Position numbers and translations under genes: made by a program. This document shows positions 55,144 to 64,000 of a stretch of DNA of 64,000 nt, piece after piece; position 1 is the first letter of the stretch; each line of letters starts with the position of its first letter. The stretch lies in assembly GCA_963556695.1 (NCBI GenBank), contig CAUWAG010000013.1, positions 1,736,001-1,800,000 on the forward strand, read 5' to 3'. The stretch comes from Anthostomella pinea. Taxonomy: Eukaryota > Ascomycota > Sordariomycetes > Xylariales > Xylariaceae. The notes beneath the pieces were generated by a model. The model made no database searches. It saw only the letters and a program-made list of their open reading frames with translations, and was not told the origin of the DNA.

Positions 55144-56647
55144 GGAAGGTATAGGGCAGGTAAATCGAACACGAGACGCGCTCAGATAATGCTGTAATGT
55201 ACAAGCTGGTGGACAAGAATATCGAGATGGGATGGTCTTCCTAGCATTCTAGTAGATATCTGAAGAGCTACTTATATACCCTTGTCGTCGGACTGCGCCA
55301 TGTACGTCGTTCACTGCAAGTCTTTGGGGCCGTAAAGACAGGCTTTGCTTGAAACATGTTGGTGATTTTTTTGGCGTCAACAGCGTACCATTGCTACCTC
55401 AACCTAGTTGACATACGAACATTTTGGTTCGGTGCTCTGCCTGGGTAGGGGCAGGCGGTATCTGAAGGCCCCCTAGGCTGACTCCAGGGCTACTCAGCGG
55501 CGAAACTGCTGACCTCTATTCCTGGCCTCCCCTAGATCGAAGGCAGTAGAGACCTTGAAGTTGAGGACTCAGCCTGCTATGCCTGATGACTTGGTGAGGT
55601 AATTGGTTGAACAACAGAGAAGAGCAGCTATCGCAGGTTCTTGCTGCTGATAAAAGTACTATCCATTGTCTGATGAATCCTCGGGATTGGTATCCGTACC
55701 TGCCGCTTTCGTGACTGTCGTTGTTCGAAGTGATCAACGGCGATTAGGCGCTGGGATCGTTGCTTCTCCACGCAGCTCCACCCATGAGGTCTTCTATTCT
55801 GGCTTCGCTGACCACTGAAACCGGGCGAGGACAAGGGTGGCCGGCAATGTTGGTGGCAACGAACAAGGCTCGCCTGACTTGGCGAAGAACGAGGTTCTTC
55901 GATTGCCATTTCACCATTCGCAAAACTTCTTGGTTGTGAAGTGGAAAATCAGACCGAGCCGCGTGGGAGCTGGGGAGTGGGAGGTGGGAGAACCCCTGGG
56001 AGGCCGGCCACTAGACCGCTACGTTTGAGGCAACTCCCCCAGCCTATTGACGTCTTGAGAACGTAGGTATGTTGGTTGTTTGTACTCACAGCCTCAGAGC
56101 CCAGCCTATTAATCAACTTCGCACTAACGCGCCTCGTGGCCGTCGCGTCAATCCAAGCGCCTGCGATCTTTCGATCTGTCAAGATAGGCGCGCGCATATT
56201 CACAGCTATTATCCCTTAGGTACACGATATGTGCATAGCCTCATCAGATCCCCTTGCAACCACAACCAACATCGAGTTGTTTGAAAGCTCCATGGAAATG
56301 CGGCCTCGTGCCCTCACACAGGTACTCACCCACCTTCGTCTACCACATGACAACCGCTCCTAAGAGGCTGAGAAGACGACAGAGTAACCCGGTTTGCCTC
56401 ATTAATTGATGACGGAAGGCTCATCCATTGATCGTCGATCTCTTATCGTGAGAGCGTTACTGGCGGTCGCAGACCTGAGAACTCCAAGAGCGGGGTAACC
56501 TCGCTGGAAACCGAACTTGAAGCCTCCCGGTCAGCTGATAGTAGGTGACATCTCACATTGACAAACTGGAAGTATCCAGGTCGGAGCGGCTGACTCTCTG
56601 TGTCGACGTGGGCTTCGCTCTCGCCACAAGACGAGGGCTGCGCAACA
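55144..56647. other. Intergenic, no supported gene
   Basis: About 1.5 kb with short overlapping ORFs only. The right end is presumably the promoter of the APH-like kinase gene. Nothing else recognised. Confidence 0.48.
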
Positions 56648-57709
56648 ATGGCAGACTTGGCCGCCGGGGCCACCACTGGTGTAGTGTCCAGGACAGTATG
56701 CGTGGCCGAGCTCCCCAACGCGGAGAACATGACATTTCGCGACTCTTCGTTCTTCAAGAAGCACGGCGCCGAGCTGCCGTCGCCCAAGGAGATCCGGGAA
56801 AAGGATATTAGAATCAATGACTTTCGCGCACGATCACCAAGGCCTCCGCCGATTCCGTTTGAAGAGCTCGGACTTGTCGTCAAGTATGGCTCGGAAATCA
56901 CGATAGCCGAAGCACAGTGTCTTTGGTATTTCGCCCGATACATGAAAGATGCAGTGCCTACGCCAGAACTATTCGGGTGGTGCCAGGATGATGGTGAGAC
57001 GTTCATCTACATGGAGCTTGTCGATGGCGACACATTAGAAGACGCCTGGCCCTCTCTCACACAAGACGAGCAAGACATTATATGCGAACAGCTACGCACG
57101 TGCGTGGAGGCGTGGCGTGGCCTCCGCCAGGAGGCGGAACCATACTACGTCGGTAAGATCAAGTTAACATTTACGGAGAAACCTGGAATGCTGACAACTC
57201 AAGGCCATATCGGAGGTCAAGGGGTAGGCGACATCATCTTCAGGGATGAAGGGGACGCCCATGCCGGGCCGTTCGAAAACATAACCCAGTTCCATGATTT
57301 CTTTGCCCGTTACGCCTCAGGGCCGCAGCCGGACCCAGACTTTAACCCTCAGCGTGACTTGGACGAGTTGGCTGGCTTGACGGACGATAGGCCGATAGTG
57401 TTTACACACGGCGACCTGGACAAGAGTAACATAATCATCGCTCCGAGGGAAGAAGGATGTCCGCCTCGTGTCGCCGCCATCATTGACTGGCATCAATCAG
57501 GATGGTATCCGGACGGGTGGGAATGGGTCAAGGCGCAAGCGATGTGCGAGCCTTTCTGGGAAGGGGGTCGGGACACAGCCTGGCTGTCAAAGGTAATGAC
57601 ACCAGCCGACAGAGGATACCTAATAGCTTGGTCTTTCATAAATAGCTCACTGGGCTGTTCGATACGTCAGGACGAAGCTTCAACGAGGATGTGCAAATCC
57701 TACGCATGA
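56648..57709 (+). CDS. Aminoglycoside phosphotransferase (APH)-family kinase-like protein
   Basis: Single-exon frame of 353 residues; the ATG at 56648 is the first in frame. The APH/choline-kinase fold shows as an N-lobe with VKYGSEITIAEAQCLWYFAR and a hinge-like FIYMELVDGDTLEDAW, then the catalytic loop FTHGDLDKSNIII (His254, Asp256, Asn261 region) and the metal-binding AAIIDWHQSGWYPDGWEW (Asp about 280). Fungi carry many such proteins, which are not drug-resistance genes as a rule; the substrate is unknown. The usual fungal Lys and Glu of the N-lobe are present (VVKYG, EAQ). The C-terminal 15 residues look ordinary. No intron is needed. Confidence 0.85.
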   Translation: MADLAAGATTGVVSRTVCVAELPNAENMTFRDSSFFKKHGAELPSPKEIREKDIRINDFRARSPRPPPIPFEELGLVVKYGSEITIAEAQCLWYFARYMKDAVPTPELFGWCQDDGETFIYMELVDGDTLEDAWPSLTQDEQDIICEQLRTCVEAWRGLRQEAEPYYVGKIKLTFTEKPGMLTTQGHIGGQGVGDIIFRDEGDAHAGPFENITQFHDFFARYASGPQPDPDFNPQRDLDELAGLTDDRPIVFTHGDLDKSNIIIAPREEGCPPRVAAIIDWHQSGWYPDGWEWVKAQAMCEPFWEGGRDTAWLSKVMTPADRGYLIAWSFINSSLGCSIRQDEASTRMCKSYA

Positions 57710-58473
57710 CACAATCAATATGTTAGCCTGGAGGGGCAAATATTGCCCACTTGCACCAAGACCACCAAACTATCAGCGGTATACAACCAGGAGGGAGGGT
57801 CCCTCCGTCTCACTATTCTTCGTTGCGTGATCCCAGCGTCTCGTGAATCCGAGACCACATGATTCTTACAGAGACATCACTGCAACAAGGGATTGAGCTT
57901 CGCATACGTTTCTTCTATTTTTCGGCAATGAGTCAATTCCCAGGGGTACAGGTGATGGCCATGCTTTTTCGCTTAGCCCCTTTTGACGGTAGGCGTCTCG
58001 CTATCTTTACGAAGGCTCTGGCATCTGACCACATTATCTCGCTTTGTCTGTTTTGGTTATAAGCTTACATTGACCCAAGCGAACTGGATCTCGTTGATGG
58101 TCAAAGAAGTGTCACCAAGACACAGTGATACGGAACTCACCGGGCATCAACACAGAGAATATCATTTTTTCTTCGACATACCTACGCGGCGCCTCTCTCC
58201 GACATCCCCTCCTACGCCATCGTCTTGTCAGATAGTTGTTCCCATGCAGATGTGTGTCCATGCTCATCATCATCGTCGTCATCTCGTGATTATCAACAAT
58301 ACATAACATCATCATCCATAGAAATCAATGACCCATGGATCTCTCACTGCTTAGGAGACACCGTATTGAGGGAACACTCTCAACCAAAAGATCAAAAGCC
58401 ACATAATTACCACTGCCCTCGGAGTGATCACCCATCTTTGCCAAGAAACCAAACCAAAACTCCTCACCGCCGA
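57710..58473. other. Intergenic between the kinase and epoxide hydrolase genes
   Basis: The genes converge here. Short trinucleotide-like runs (ATC/GTC) occur near 58260-58285. No gene supported. Confidence 0.5.
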
Positions 58474-59712
58474 TCACGACGAGTAGCCCGAAGCCCCCTT
58501 GACACAGCCAAAAGCACCACCGCCCTTGCCAAACATCTCCCTGACATCAGCAACAATCTCATCTGGCCTCTCCCACGCCGCAAAGTGGCCGCCACTCTCA
58601 TGCTCCTTCTCAAAGACGACCTCGCCCTGGGTGCGCACCCACGTGCTCGGCAGCACGACCAGGTCCATGGGGAAGTGGCTCCATCCGAGCTTGACGCCCG
58701 GCGACCAGGAATGCATGCGCGCGCGGGTCATCTTGCCCTCGCGCCCGTCGACGTTGTGCTGCGCCTCGTAGTAGATGCGGAGGCTGGCGGCGGGGCCGGC
58801 CGTGCTGAACCAGTAGATGCTGACCCAGGTGCAGATCTCGTCGTCGGTCCACGGGTAGTCGTCGGTCCAGTCGTGGAGCTTCTCGTATATCCACGCCAGG
58901 CAGGCTACGGGGCTGTCGGTCAGCGCGTAGCCTATCGTCTGCGGCTTGGTCGACTGCTCGAGGTTGTAGCCTCGCCCTTCTTCACTGAACCACTTGCTGC
59001 GGCCTACGCCATGCTTCTCGCGCGCCGTGTACGGCGTCGCGGCGTGCTGCAGGGCTAGGATGGGGTTCTTGAGGTACTCGGGCGGGCTGGCCGAGTCGAA
59101 GTTCAGATGGGTTGCCTTGCAGTACTTAGGGTAGAGGTGGGCGAGGCCTCGGCTGACGGCGTATCCCCAGTCACCGCCTTGTGTCACATATTCGTTGTAG
59201 CCGAGTTTCAGCATGAGCTTGTTCATGGTCTCGGCATACTGCTCTATGGCGAAGCCCCTCTTCTTGGTGCCCTCCGAAAAGCCAAAGTTGGGCAATGAAG
59301 GAGCGACGACGTCGAATGCCGGCGTGTCGACCCCATCGCCACCTCCACTCAGGGGCTTCAGGATCTTGATGGCCTCTTCGAAATGGCCGGGCCAGCCGTG
59401 GATGAAGAGCAGCGGGATGGCACCCTTGACCTTGCTGCGGACGTGGATGAAATGGATGGCCAGCGGCTCGAAGCCGTCGGCCTGGATGTCGGTGACGAAC
59501 TGCGGCAGCTTGTTCAGCTCCGTCTCGGCCCTTCTCCAGTCGTACGAGTCTTGCCAGTACTTTGTTAGTCGCTTGACGTCGGCTAGGGGTGCGCCCATCT
59601 CCCAGGCCGCATCGTTTAGCTCATCGGGAAACTTGGCTAGGGAGAGTCGGAGCTTGAGGTCTTTCATCCGCGAGTCATCGACCGCGATGGTATAGGGGTT
59701 GACGTCTGCCAT
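58474..59712 (-). CDS. Epoxide hydrolase (microsomal-type, alpha/beta fold)
   Basis: Single-exon, 412 residues, ATG at 59712. The N-terminal ~110 residues form the EHN domain typical of this subfamily ([17 protein letters not shown], then [14 protein letters not shown]). The core shows the oxyanion-hole HGWPG at residues 105-109, the nucleophile elbow [11 protein letters not shown] with Asp181, and the catalytic His376 in [10 protein letters not shown]. Ring-opening Tyr candidates lie in SLRIYYEA. The enzyme should hydrolyse epoxides to diols via an ester intermediate, for detoxification or secondary metabolism. No N-terminal membrane anchor is visible, unlike the mammalian microsomal enzyme, so it is probably soluble. 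Codon use is strongly GC-biased. Confidence 0.94.
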   Translation of the reverse strand: MADVNPYTIAVDDSRMKDLKLRLSLAKFPDELNDAAWEMGAPLADVKRLTKYWQDSYDWRRAETELNKLPQFVTDIQADGFEPLAIHFIHVRSKVKGAIPLLFIHGWPGHFEEAIKILKPLSGGGDGVDTPAFDVVAPSLPNFGFSEGTKKRGFAIEQYAETMNKLMLKLGYNEYVTQGGDWGYAVSRGLAHLYPKYCKATHLNFDSASPPEYLKNPILALQHAATPYTAREKHGVGRSKWFSEEGRGYNLEQSTKPQTIGYALTDSPVACLAWIYEKLHDWTDDYPWTDDEICTWVSIYWFSTAGPAASLRIYYEAQHNVDGREGKMTRARMHSWSPGVKLGWSHFPMDLVVLPSTWVRTQGEVVFEKEHESGGHFAAWERPDEIVADVREMFGKGGGAFGCVKGASGYSS

Positions 59713-60725
59713 GTTGTTGATTCGTCAAGAGGTGAGTGAGTATGTGGTGTGTTGTGAGTGCGGATGGTCCAGCAATTCTTCCCTTGAACCTAGATTCTTA
59801 TAGGTGTATTGTGCGAGACTTGTATGACGAATGCCTCCAACTGACGATACTGGGATACAAGACGGGAGGGCGTGGTGTCACAAATGCATAAGGTAGGTAA
59901 CGTTTAGGGCGCGGGGTGAATTGAAGTGAATTGTGACGTTCATGATCCAGCGCCTAACTAAATCAGGTGTGAAGACCACCCTCCAGCTGCAAGCAAGCTT
60001 TAACGAAGTTTTATGACGAGATCGTGGTCTGCCTTACCCTTCTCCTCAATCATTTGGGGATGAGACCCGGGATGCAGCCAAGGTGCGGGATCGAAGGGTG
60101 TGGCATAGACATATGCAACATGAATTCAGGCGAGACCATGATAGACATACTGACCTGCACTTCGACATCTTGGGATCGAATTGTGTCATACCGGTACCTT
60201 GTACGCTACGCAGGCTTCTGATGATATTGTGCCCTGCGCTTGCCAGACCTTCTATCCATCTACCAGATGCAGGTGGTGATGGAGAGAAACGATGTCATCG
60301 TAGGTCCGGTGGCACCCAACCCACACTGCAGGTGAGGCGGACAACAATATCGGTAGCGGGCCTAGCGGGCCTAGCGGGCGATAACACTAGCGCCGGGCGG
60401 CAGATAGGCTAATAAGCCCAAGGCCAAGGGACTGGGTTAGCGCACAGGCCAGGCCACTGTTTTCTTTTCAAGTTGGGGTCTCCAGAGGAACGCGCCCCCT
60501 CCCACATTGTTGTTGACTGCAGGTGATGAAAATCCGTCTTACGATCTGCCCAGGGCCTCACCGTCAATCCAATTGAACCACCCCCGTGCGTCACACCTTA
60601 CGTGACATCACATTCCGCTTTCCCCTTCACCGCATAGTCTCTTTAATTTTTACTGGCCACTCTGGAAGTGATCGATTGATTCGAGCCGGTTTCAACTTCA
60701 TCTGCAATCGACGTCGCAGCCCATC
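59713..60725. promoter_or_regulatory. Divergent intergenic region of the epoxide hydrolase and KEN-box genes
   Basis: About 1 kb that should contain both promoters, since the two genes point away from each other. A 9-base tandem (TAGCGGGCC, about three units) sits at 60353-60379. A pyrimidine-rich leader and CATC-rich stretch precede the ATG at 60726. No ORF of note. Confidence 0.45.
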
Positions 60726-63023
60726 ATGTCGCCCCCGCGCCGCCGTTCAGCGCGTCTCGCCTCTGGCACCACGCCCAAGGTAAGCAAGCAAGCCCAAGTA
60801 AACAAACCTGGCAGCCATCACCACCATCATTATTGTCTTTCATGCTGTTGCCACCCCTCAAATTCCTGCGCGCGCATCGAACTGACCACATAATTGCCCT
60901 TCCAACAGAGAGGCAGAGCCTCCCCCTCACCCCAATTGACATCCCTGACCGAGCGCGACGAATCTTCCGAGGAGCAGACCACCCAAAGCATCGACGCCAT
61001 GATGTCTTCACCTAGGCCCATTCCTCGAACCCCCATGGGCCCGACATCAGTCAAGCTTCCCATGTCCGAGATGCATCCCAGCAAGGTTCACCCTACCACA
61101 GCCGCGCCTTCATCTGGCCTCAAGCTTGGCTTCACCGATATCGAGAAATCCAAACATCAAGCGCCTGGCATGAACCAGACCACCCCCTCCAAGACCCCAT
61201 TGCCCAAATCTGAATTCACCTTCCGTCATGCTGGACCCAATATCGATGACACACTGGGACCCGAGGCTCGGAGAATGATGGACGAGCTTCGTGAGGAAGC
61301 CGCTAGAATCAAGGCTGAATTGCGCACGCAGGAGCAATCCAAACAGCGAGAGTCTAGCGACGGGCGGAAGATCGCGCCGGCCAAGGGTAGGGCTGGTCGC
61401 TTCAGCGCTGTTCACATGGCGGAATTCAAGAAGATGGACTCTATTCAGGGACATCCTTCGGCATTCCGTGCCGTTCCCGGTCGGATCACCCCCATGAAAG
61501 CTGGTATTAAGCGAAGCCAGTCCAAGGCTGACCTCGACGAACGTGATTCATCACGATCAATGGCAGCTCCCCCTCGTCCGGCGCTGAAAATGCCCAAGCA
61601 GCACCACGAGGAGCCAGAGCCTTCCTCGAAACGTGTGAGACAGCGACTGGAAGACGATGCGTCCACCCTCCGACCCATCTCGAGAGATGGAACCTCTATC
61701 CCACGACCCAAAAGCAGTGGCAACGACTCTATCCGCAGCGGCTTTCCTCGATCCCAGACCCACGGTAATCTTATGACGCCTACCAAGTCTTCCCTCGCTA
61801 AGTCGACGGCTTCCCAAACTCCTACCGTAACCCTGGTCAAGTCACCTAGCAAACCCGAGCTCGGGAGACTCGCAAGATCCCCGAGCAAGCCCGAGCTTGG
61901 TGGTCTGACTAGGTCTCCCAGCAAACCCGAGCTCGGTGGTCTGGCTAGATCTCCCAGCAAACCGGATCTCGCGAGCTTGGTTCGAACTCCGAGCAAGAAA
62001 GGGTTCGGTGGTAGTCTGAAGAAATCAGCTACCACCAGCAACCTCCCCACGCCTGCTGATATGCCCACCCGGGTCCAAACACCCGGTCGATTTGATAGAG
62101 TCAAGTCGATCTTGAAGCGACAGCTGAGCGCAAAATCCAAGTCCGGCATTCCACATTTAGCTACCCCTTCCTCAAAGACGTCTAGTCAACAGGCAGCCAC
62201 TGATAAGGAGTTGCCTACCGCGCCCCTTACGACCCCTGGAAGGAAGTACGATCGCCATGTGGATTTCACACCTGAGACGAAGCGAGCCGCCATGGCCCAG
62301 GAGTCACCCTCACCCGTCAAATCTAGTCTGCCGCGATCAAAGACCCTTACTAAGCTTCCCGCCCCCAACTTTGGCAAGTCCACCAACAGCAAGGGCTCTG
62401 CGGCTGGAGTCCAATATCCCGACCTCTCGGCTTACAACGAGGACACGAATGAGGACACGAATGAGGACAAGCCTGATGATATGAAGGAGGGTTTGAACGA
62501 GGCTGCCAATGGAAACAAGGCCAAGCCCTTGCCTCCGTCAGTGCCGGGCACGTTCACGTTCCGAAGTGATCATACGATACGCTTTGATAGCACTTCCCCG
62601 TCCGGATTTGGTGGATCTTCCGGCCAAGCTAGTCTTCGACACGTTCGCGAGCACGCGATTCCTAAATTCCGCATGCCGGGCAGCTTTCCGTCTGCGGGGG
62701 AGCGATCGCCGAACAAGGAGAACATGGCCCCAGGCGTAGGATCAGGATTCCCCCACGGAATGACCAACAAGAAGCGCCACAGAGTCAGCTGGGAAGACGA
62801 AGATGACGAGGAAGACGAGGGGTCCAAGCGTGGTGCGAAGAAACTACGAAAGGACCCGCCCGTAGCTGAGGGATATGCCTTGGTCGCACCTCGACTCATG
62901 GGCATGGAGTCCCCCGCTAAGAAGGCCAATCGCTCATCCCACACGCCTAGCCCACAGAAGAAGTCCGGCGGCATAAGCCTCAGCAGACTCAACATGCTCG
63001 CTCGGCCTAAGGTCCGCAAGTGA
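60726..63023 (+). CDS. Large disordered nuclear-type protein with a KEN box (722 aa)
   Basis: Exon 1 is 60726-60779 (MSPPRRRSARLASGTTPK), then a 129-base intron with GTAAGC donor and CAACAG acceptor, then exon 2 to TGA at 63021-63023. The protein is basic, Ser/Pro/Lys-rich and almost wholly disordered. Features in order: a short predicted helix (GPEARRMMDELREEAARIKAEL), many SP/TP phosphosite-like motifs, four tandem SPSKPEL-type units (about residues 330-380), acidic NEDTN repeats, the block FTFRSDHTIRFDSTSPSGFG, a KEN box in SPNKENMAPG (about residues 621-623), an acidic stretch EDEDDEEDEG followed by basic GAKKLRK, and a Ser/Lys-rich end. KEN boxes often mark targets of the anaphase-promoting complex. 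The traits recall mitotic spindle or chromatin proteins, but I cannot assign a named family. Confidence 0.8.
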
Positions 63024-63969
63024 TCTCCAGGTTTCGACGGGACCAATAAAAGGCTGTATACAGTCACAGGACATTACCGTTGATATTGACCACGGTCAGG
63101 GTGTTCTGGACAATGCAACGGCTGGTTTTGCTGATGTGACATCGCTTGCCTCGAGCTTGCGCTGGGAATATCTGCTTGGATTGCAAAAAGCATACCCAAC
63201 CACATGAATCATTCGAGAGCCGGAGCTTGGTTATTGATTCATTGGAAGGTGGATACTTGCTCTGCTGGTGCTACGCCCTTTGATGACAATGGTTAGCACT
63301 GCGATGACTTCTTTTCCTATTCTTCATGCATTGTGTTGGATTCGGAGTTGCATCCGACTGTGTAAAATTACAATATTCGGCTTGTTCGTGTTATGGCCAG
63401 AGAGGCTCTCTGGAGGAGTTTCTGGCGTCCTTTGCCTTGACAACGCGAGCTGATACTGTGTAAGTAGATTACTCGTCAACGATGTTAGTATATGAGGTTT
63501 ATGATTCTCAGACACATGTGAATATGTCTCCTCGTGGCCCCCGCCACTAATTTCGTGTTCTCGCTTGCGTGCACTTGGGACTATTCCTTCCTCGACCTAC
63601 AAAAGCCACACCGACTGTACCTTCTTTCCTGGCGGCTTAATGGCATTAATATGCGGGTTCATTTTCTCATGTCCCATCCTACGTGTTGTATGCTTTGACT
63701 TCCAAATTGAAATTACCACATCGCCAACATTGAAGTTGGAACTGCTTATTAAGTTTGCAGACTTCGTAACAACATCATTCGTTTTGCTCTAGCTCACCAG
63801 CGTCACTCGCTCTTCGCTCAAAGGAACTTGCAAGGCCTCACAATTCTATCAACGGCAGACCTACTTCAAGATTACAGTCGGATTCAGTTCGCTACGCCCG
63901 GGCACGTTTAATAACAACAATCGTTATACTATACACGTTACCTAAGTACACAATCAGTCAGTTCCCACG
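63024..63969. other. Intergenic; promoter-like DNA before a possible next gene
   Basis: Nearly 1 kb without a supported gene. The last 150 bases (CT-rich, then A/C-rich) look like a fungal leader just before an ATG at 63970. Confidence 0.45.
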
Positions 63970-64000
63970 ATGCCACCACCACAATCATCCGGTAACGACC
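63970..64000 (+). CDS. Possible start of a gene running off the window
   Basis: The ATG at 63970 is in a good context (ACG ATG CCA) after a leader-like region and begins MPPPQSSGND before the sequence ends. Only ten codons are visible, so the product is unknown and the call could be wrong. Confidence 0.3.
   Translation, partial: MPPPQSSGND

Noticed and set aside
1..64000. CRISPR arrays, bacterial operons or phage genes
   Set aside because: No regularly spaced repeats or ribosome-binding-site patterns; spliced genes show a eukaryotic genome.

Overview
The window looks like genomic DNA of a filamentous ascomycete (Pezizomycotina, probably Sordariomycetes). Genes have short GT-AG introns of about 50-160 bases with CTAAC/CTGAC-like branch sites. 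Typical fungal families are present: LEU2, MED10, Stm1, Yap-like bZIP, PHD protein, epoxide hydrolase, FAD monooxygenase, APH-like kinase. Coding blocks of balanced base composition alternate with very AT-rich blocks full of TA-ending remnants, as expected from repeat-induced point mutation (RIP). The organism is inferred from gene style only; no species call is made.

Layout. 1-4.2 kb is AT-rich repeat DNA with an LTR fragment and a 3' piece of a LINE ORF2 on the minus strand. 4.2-12.4 kb is gene-poor, with one spliced repeat protein (5971-6709) and a broken membrane-protein gene (about 7.8-8.4 kb). 12.6-19.7 kb is a gene block: PHD-finger protein, LEU2 (5 exons) and MED10, then a 5'-truncated NmrA-like relic. 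19.7-24.4 kb holds decayed coding DNA and small ORFs. 24.4-26.4 kb is an FAD monooxygenase whose last intron carries a 562-base inverted-repeat element. 26.7-32 kb has a repeat protein, a small secreted-protein gene with an in-frame TAG, and a six-exon Stm1-like gene. 32-37.4 kb shows no gene. 37.5-38.9 kb is a four-exon bZIP gene. 41.2-50.7 kb is a transposon-rich, AT-rich block. 53.6-55.1 kb has two convergent paralogs of an unknown small-protein family, one broken. 56.6-63 kb carries an APH-like kinase, an epoxide hydrolase and a KEN-box nuclear-looking protein, and the window ends in what may be the start of another gene.

The most informative region is 41.6-46.3 kb. A 1,860-base Fot/pogo-type transposon with an intact transposase (DD35D) and near-perfect terminal inverted repeats lies beside a stop-filled, transition-mutated relative in the opposite orientation. 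The relic has been hit by two different LTR-like insertions of 173 and 255 bases, each with a perfect 5-base target duplication. Removing both insertions and their extra target copies gives 1,858 bases, matching the intact copy. A third LTR-like insertion (204 bases, target AATAA) sits in nearby AT-rich DNA. No gene cluster or clearly new molecular system was found; the main novelty is in transposon archaeology and in several genes broken by single nonsense or frameshift events.

All exon structures were derived by hand from splice motifs and reading-frame continuity. No alignment or database search was possible.
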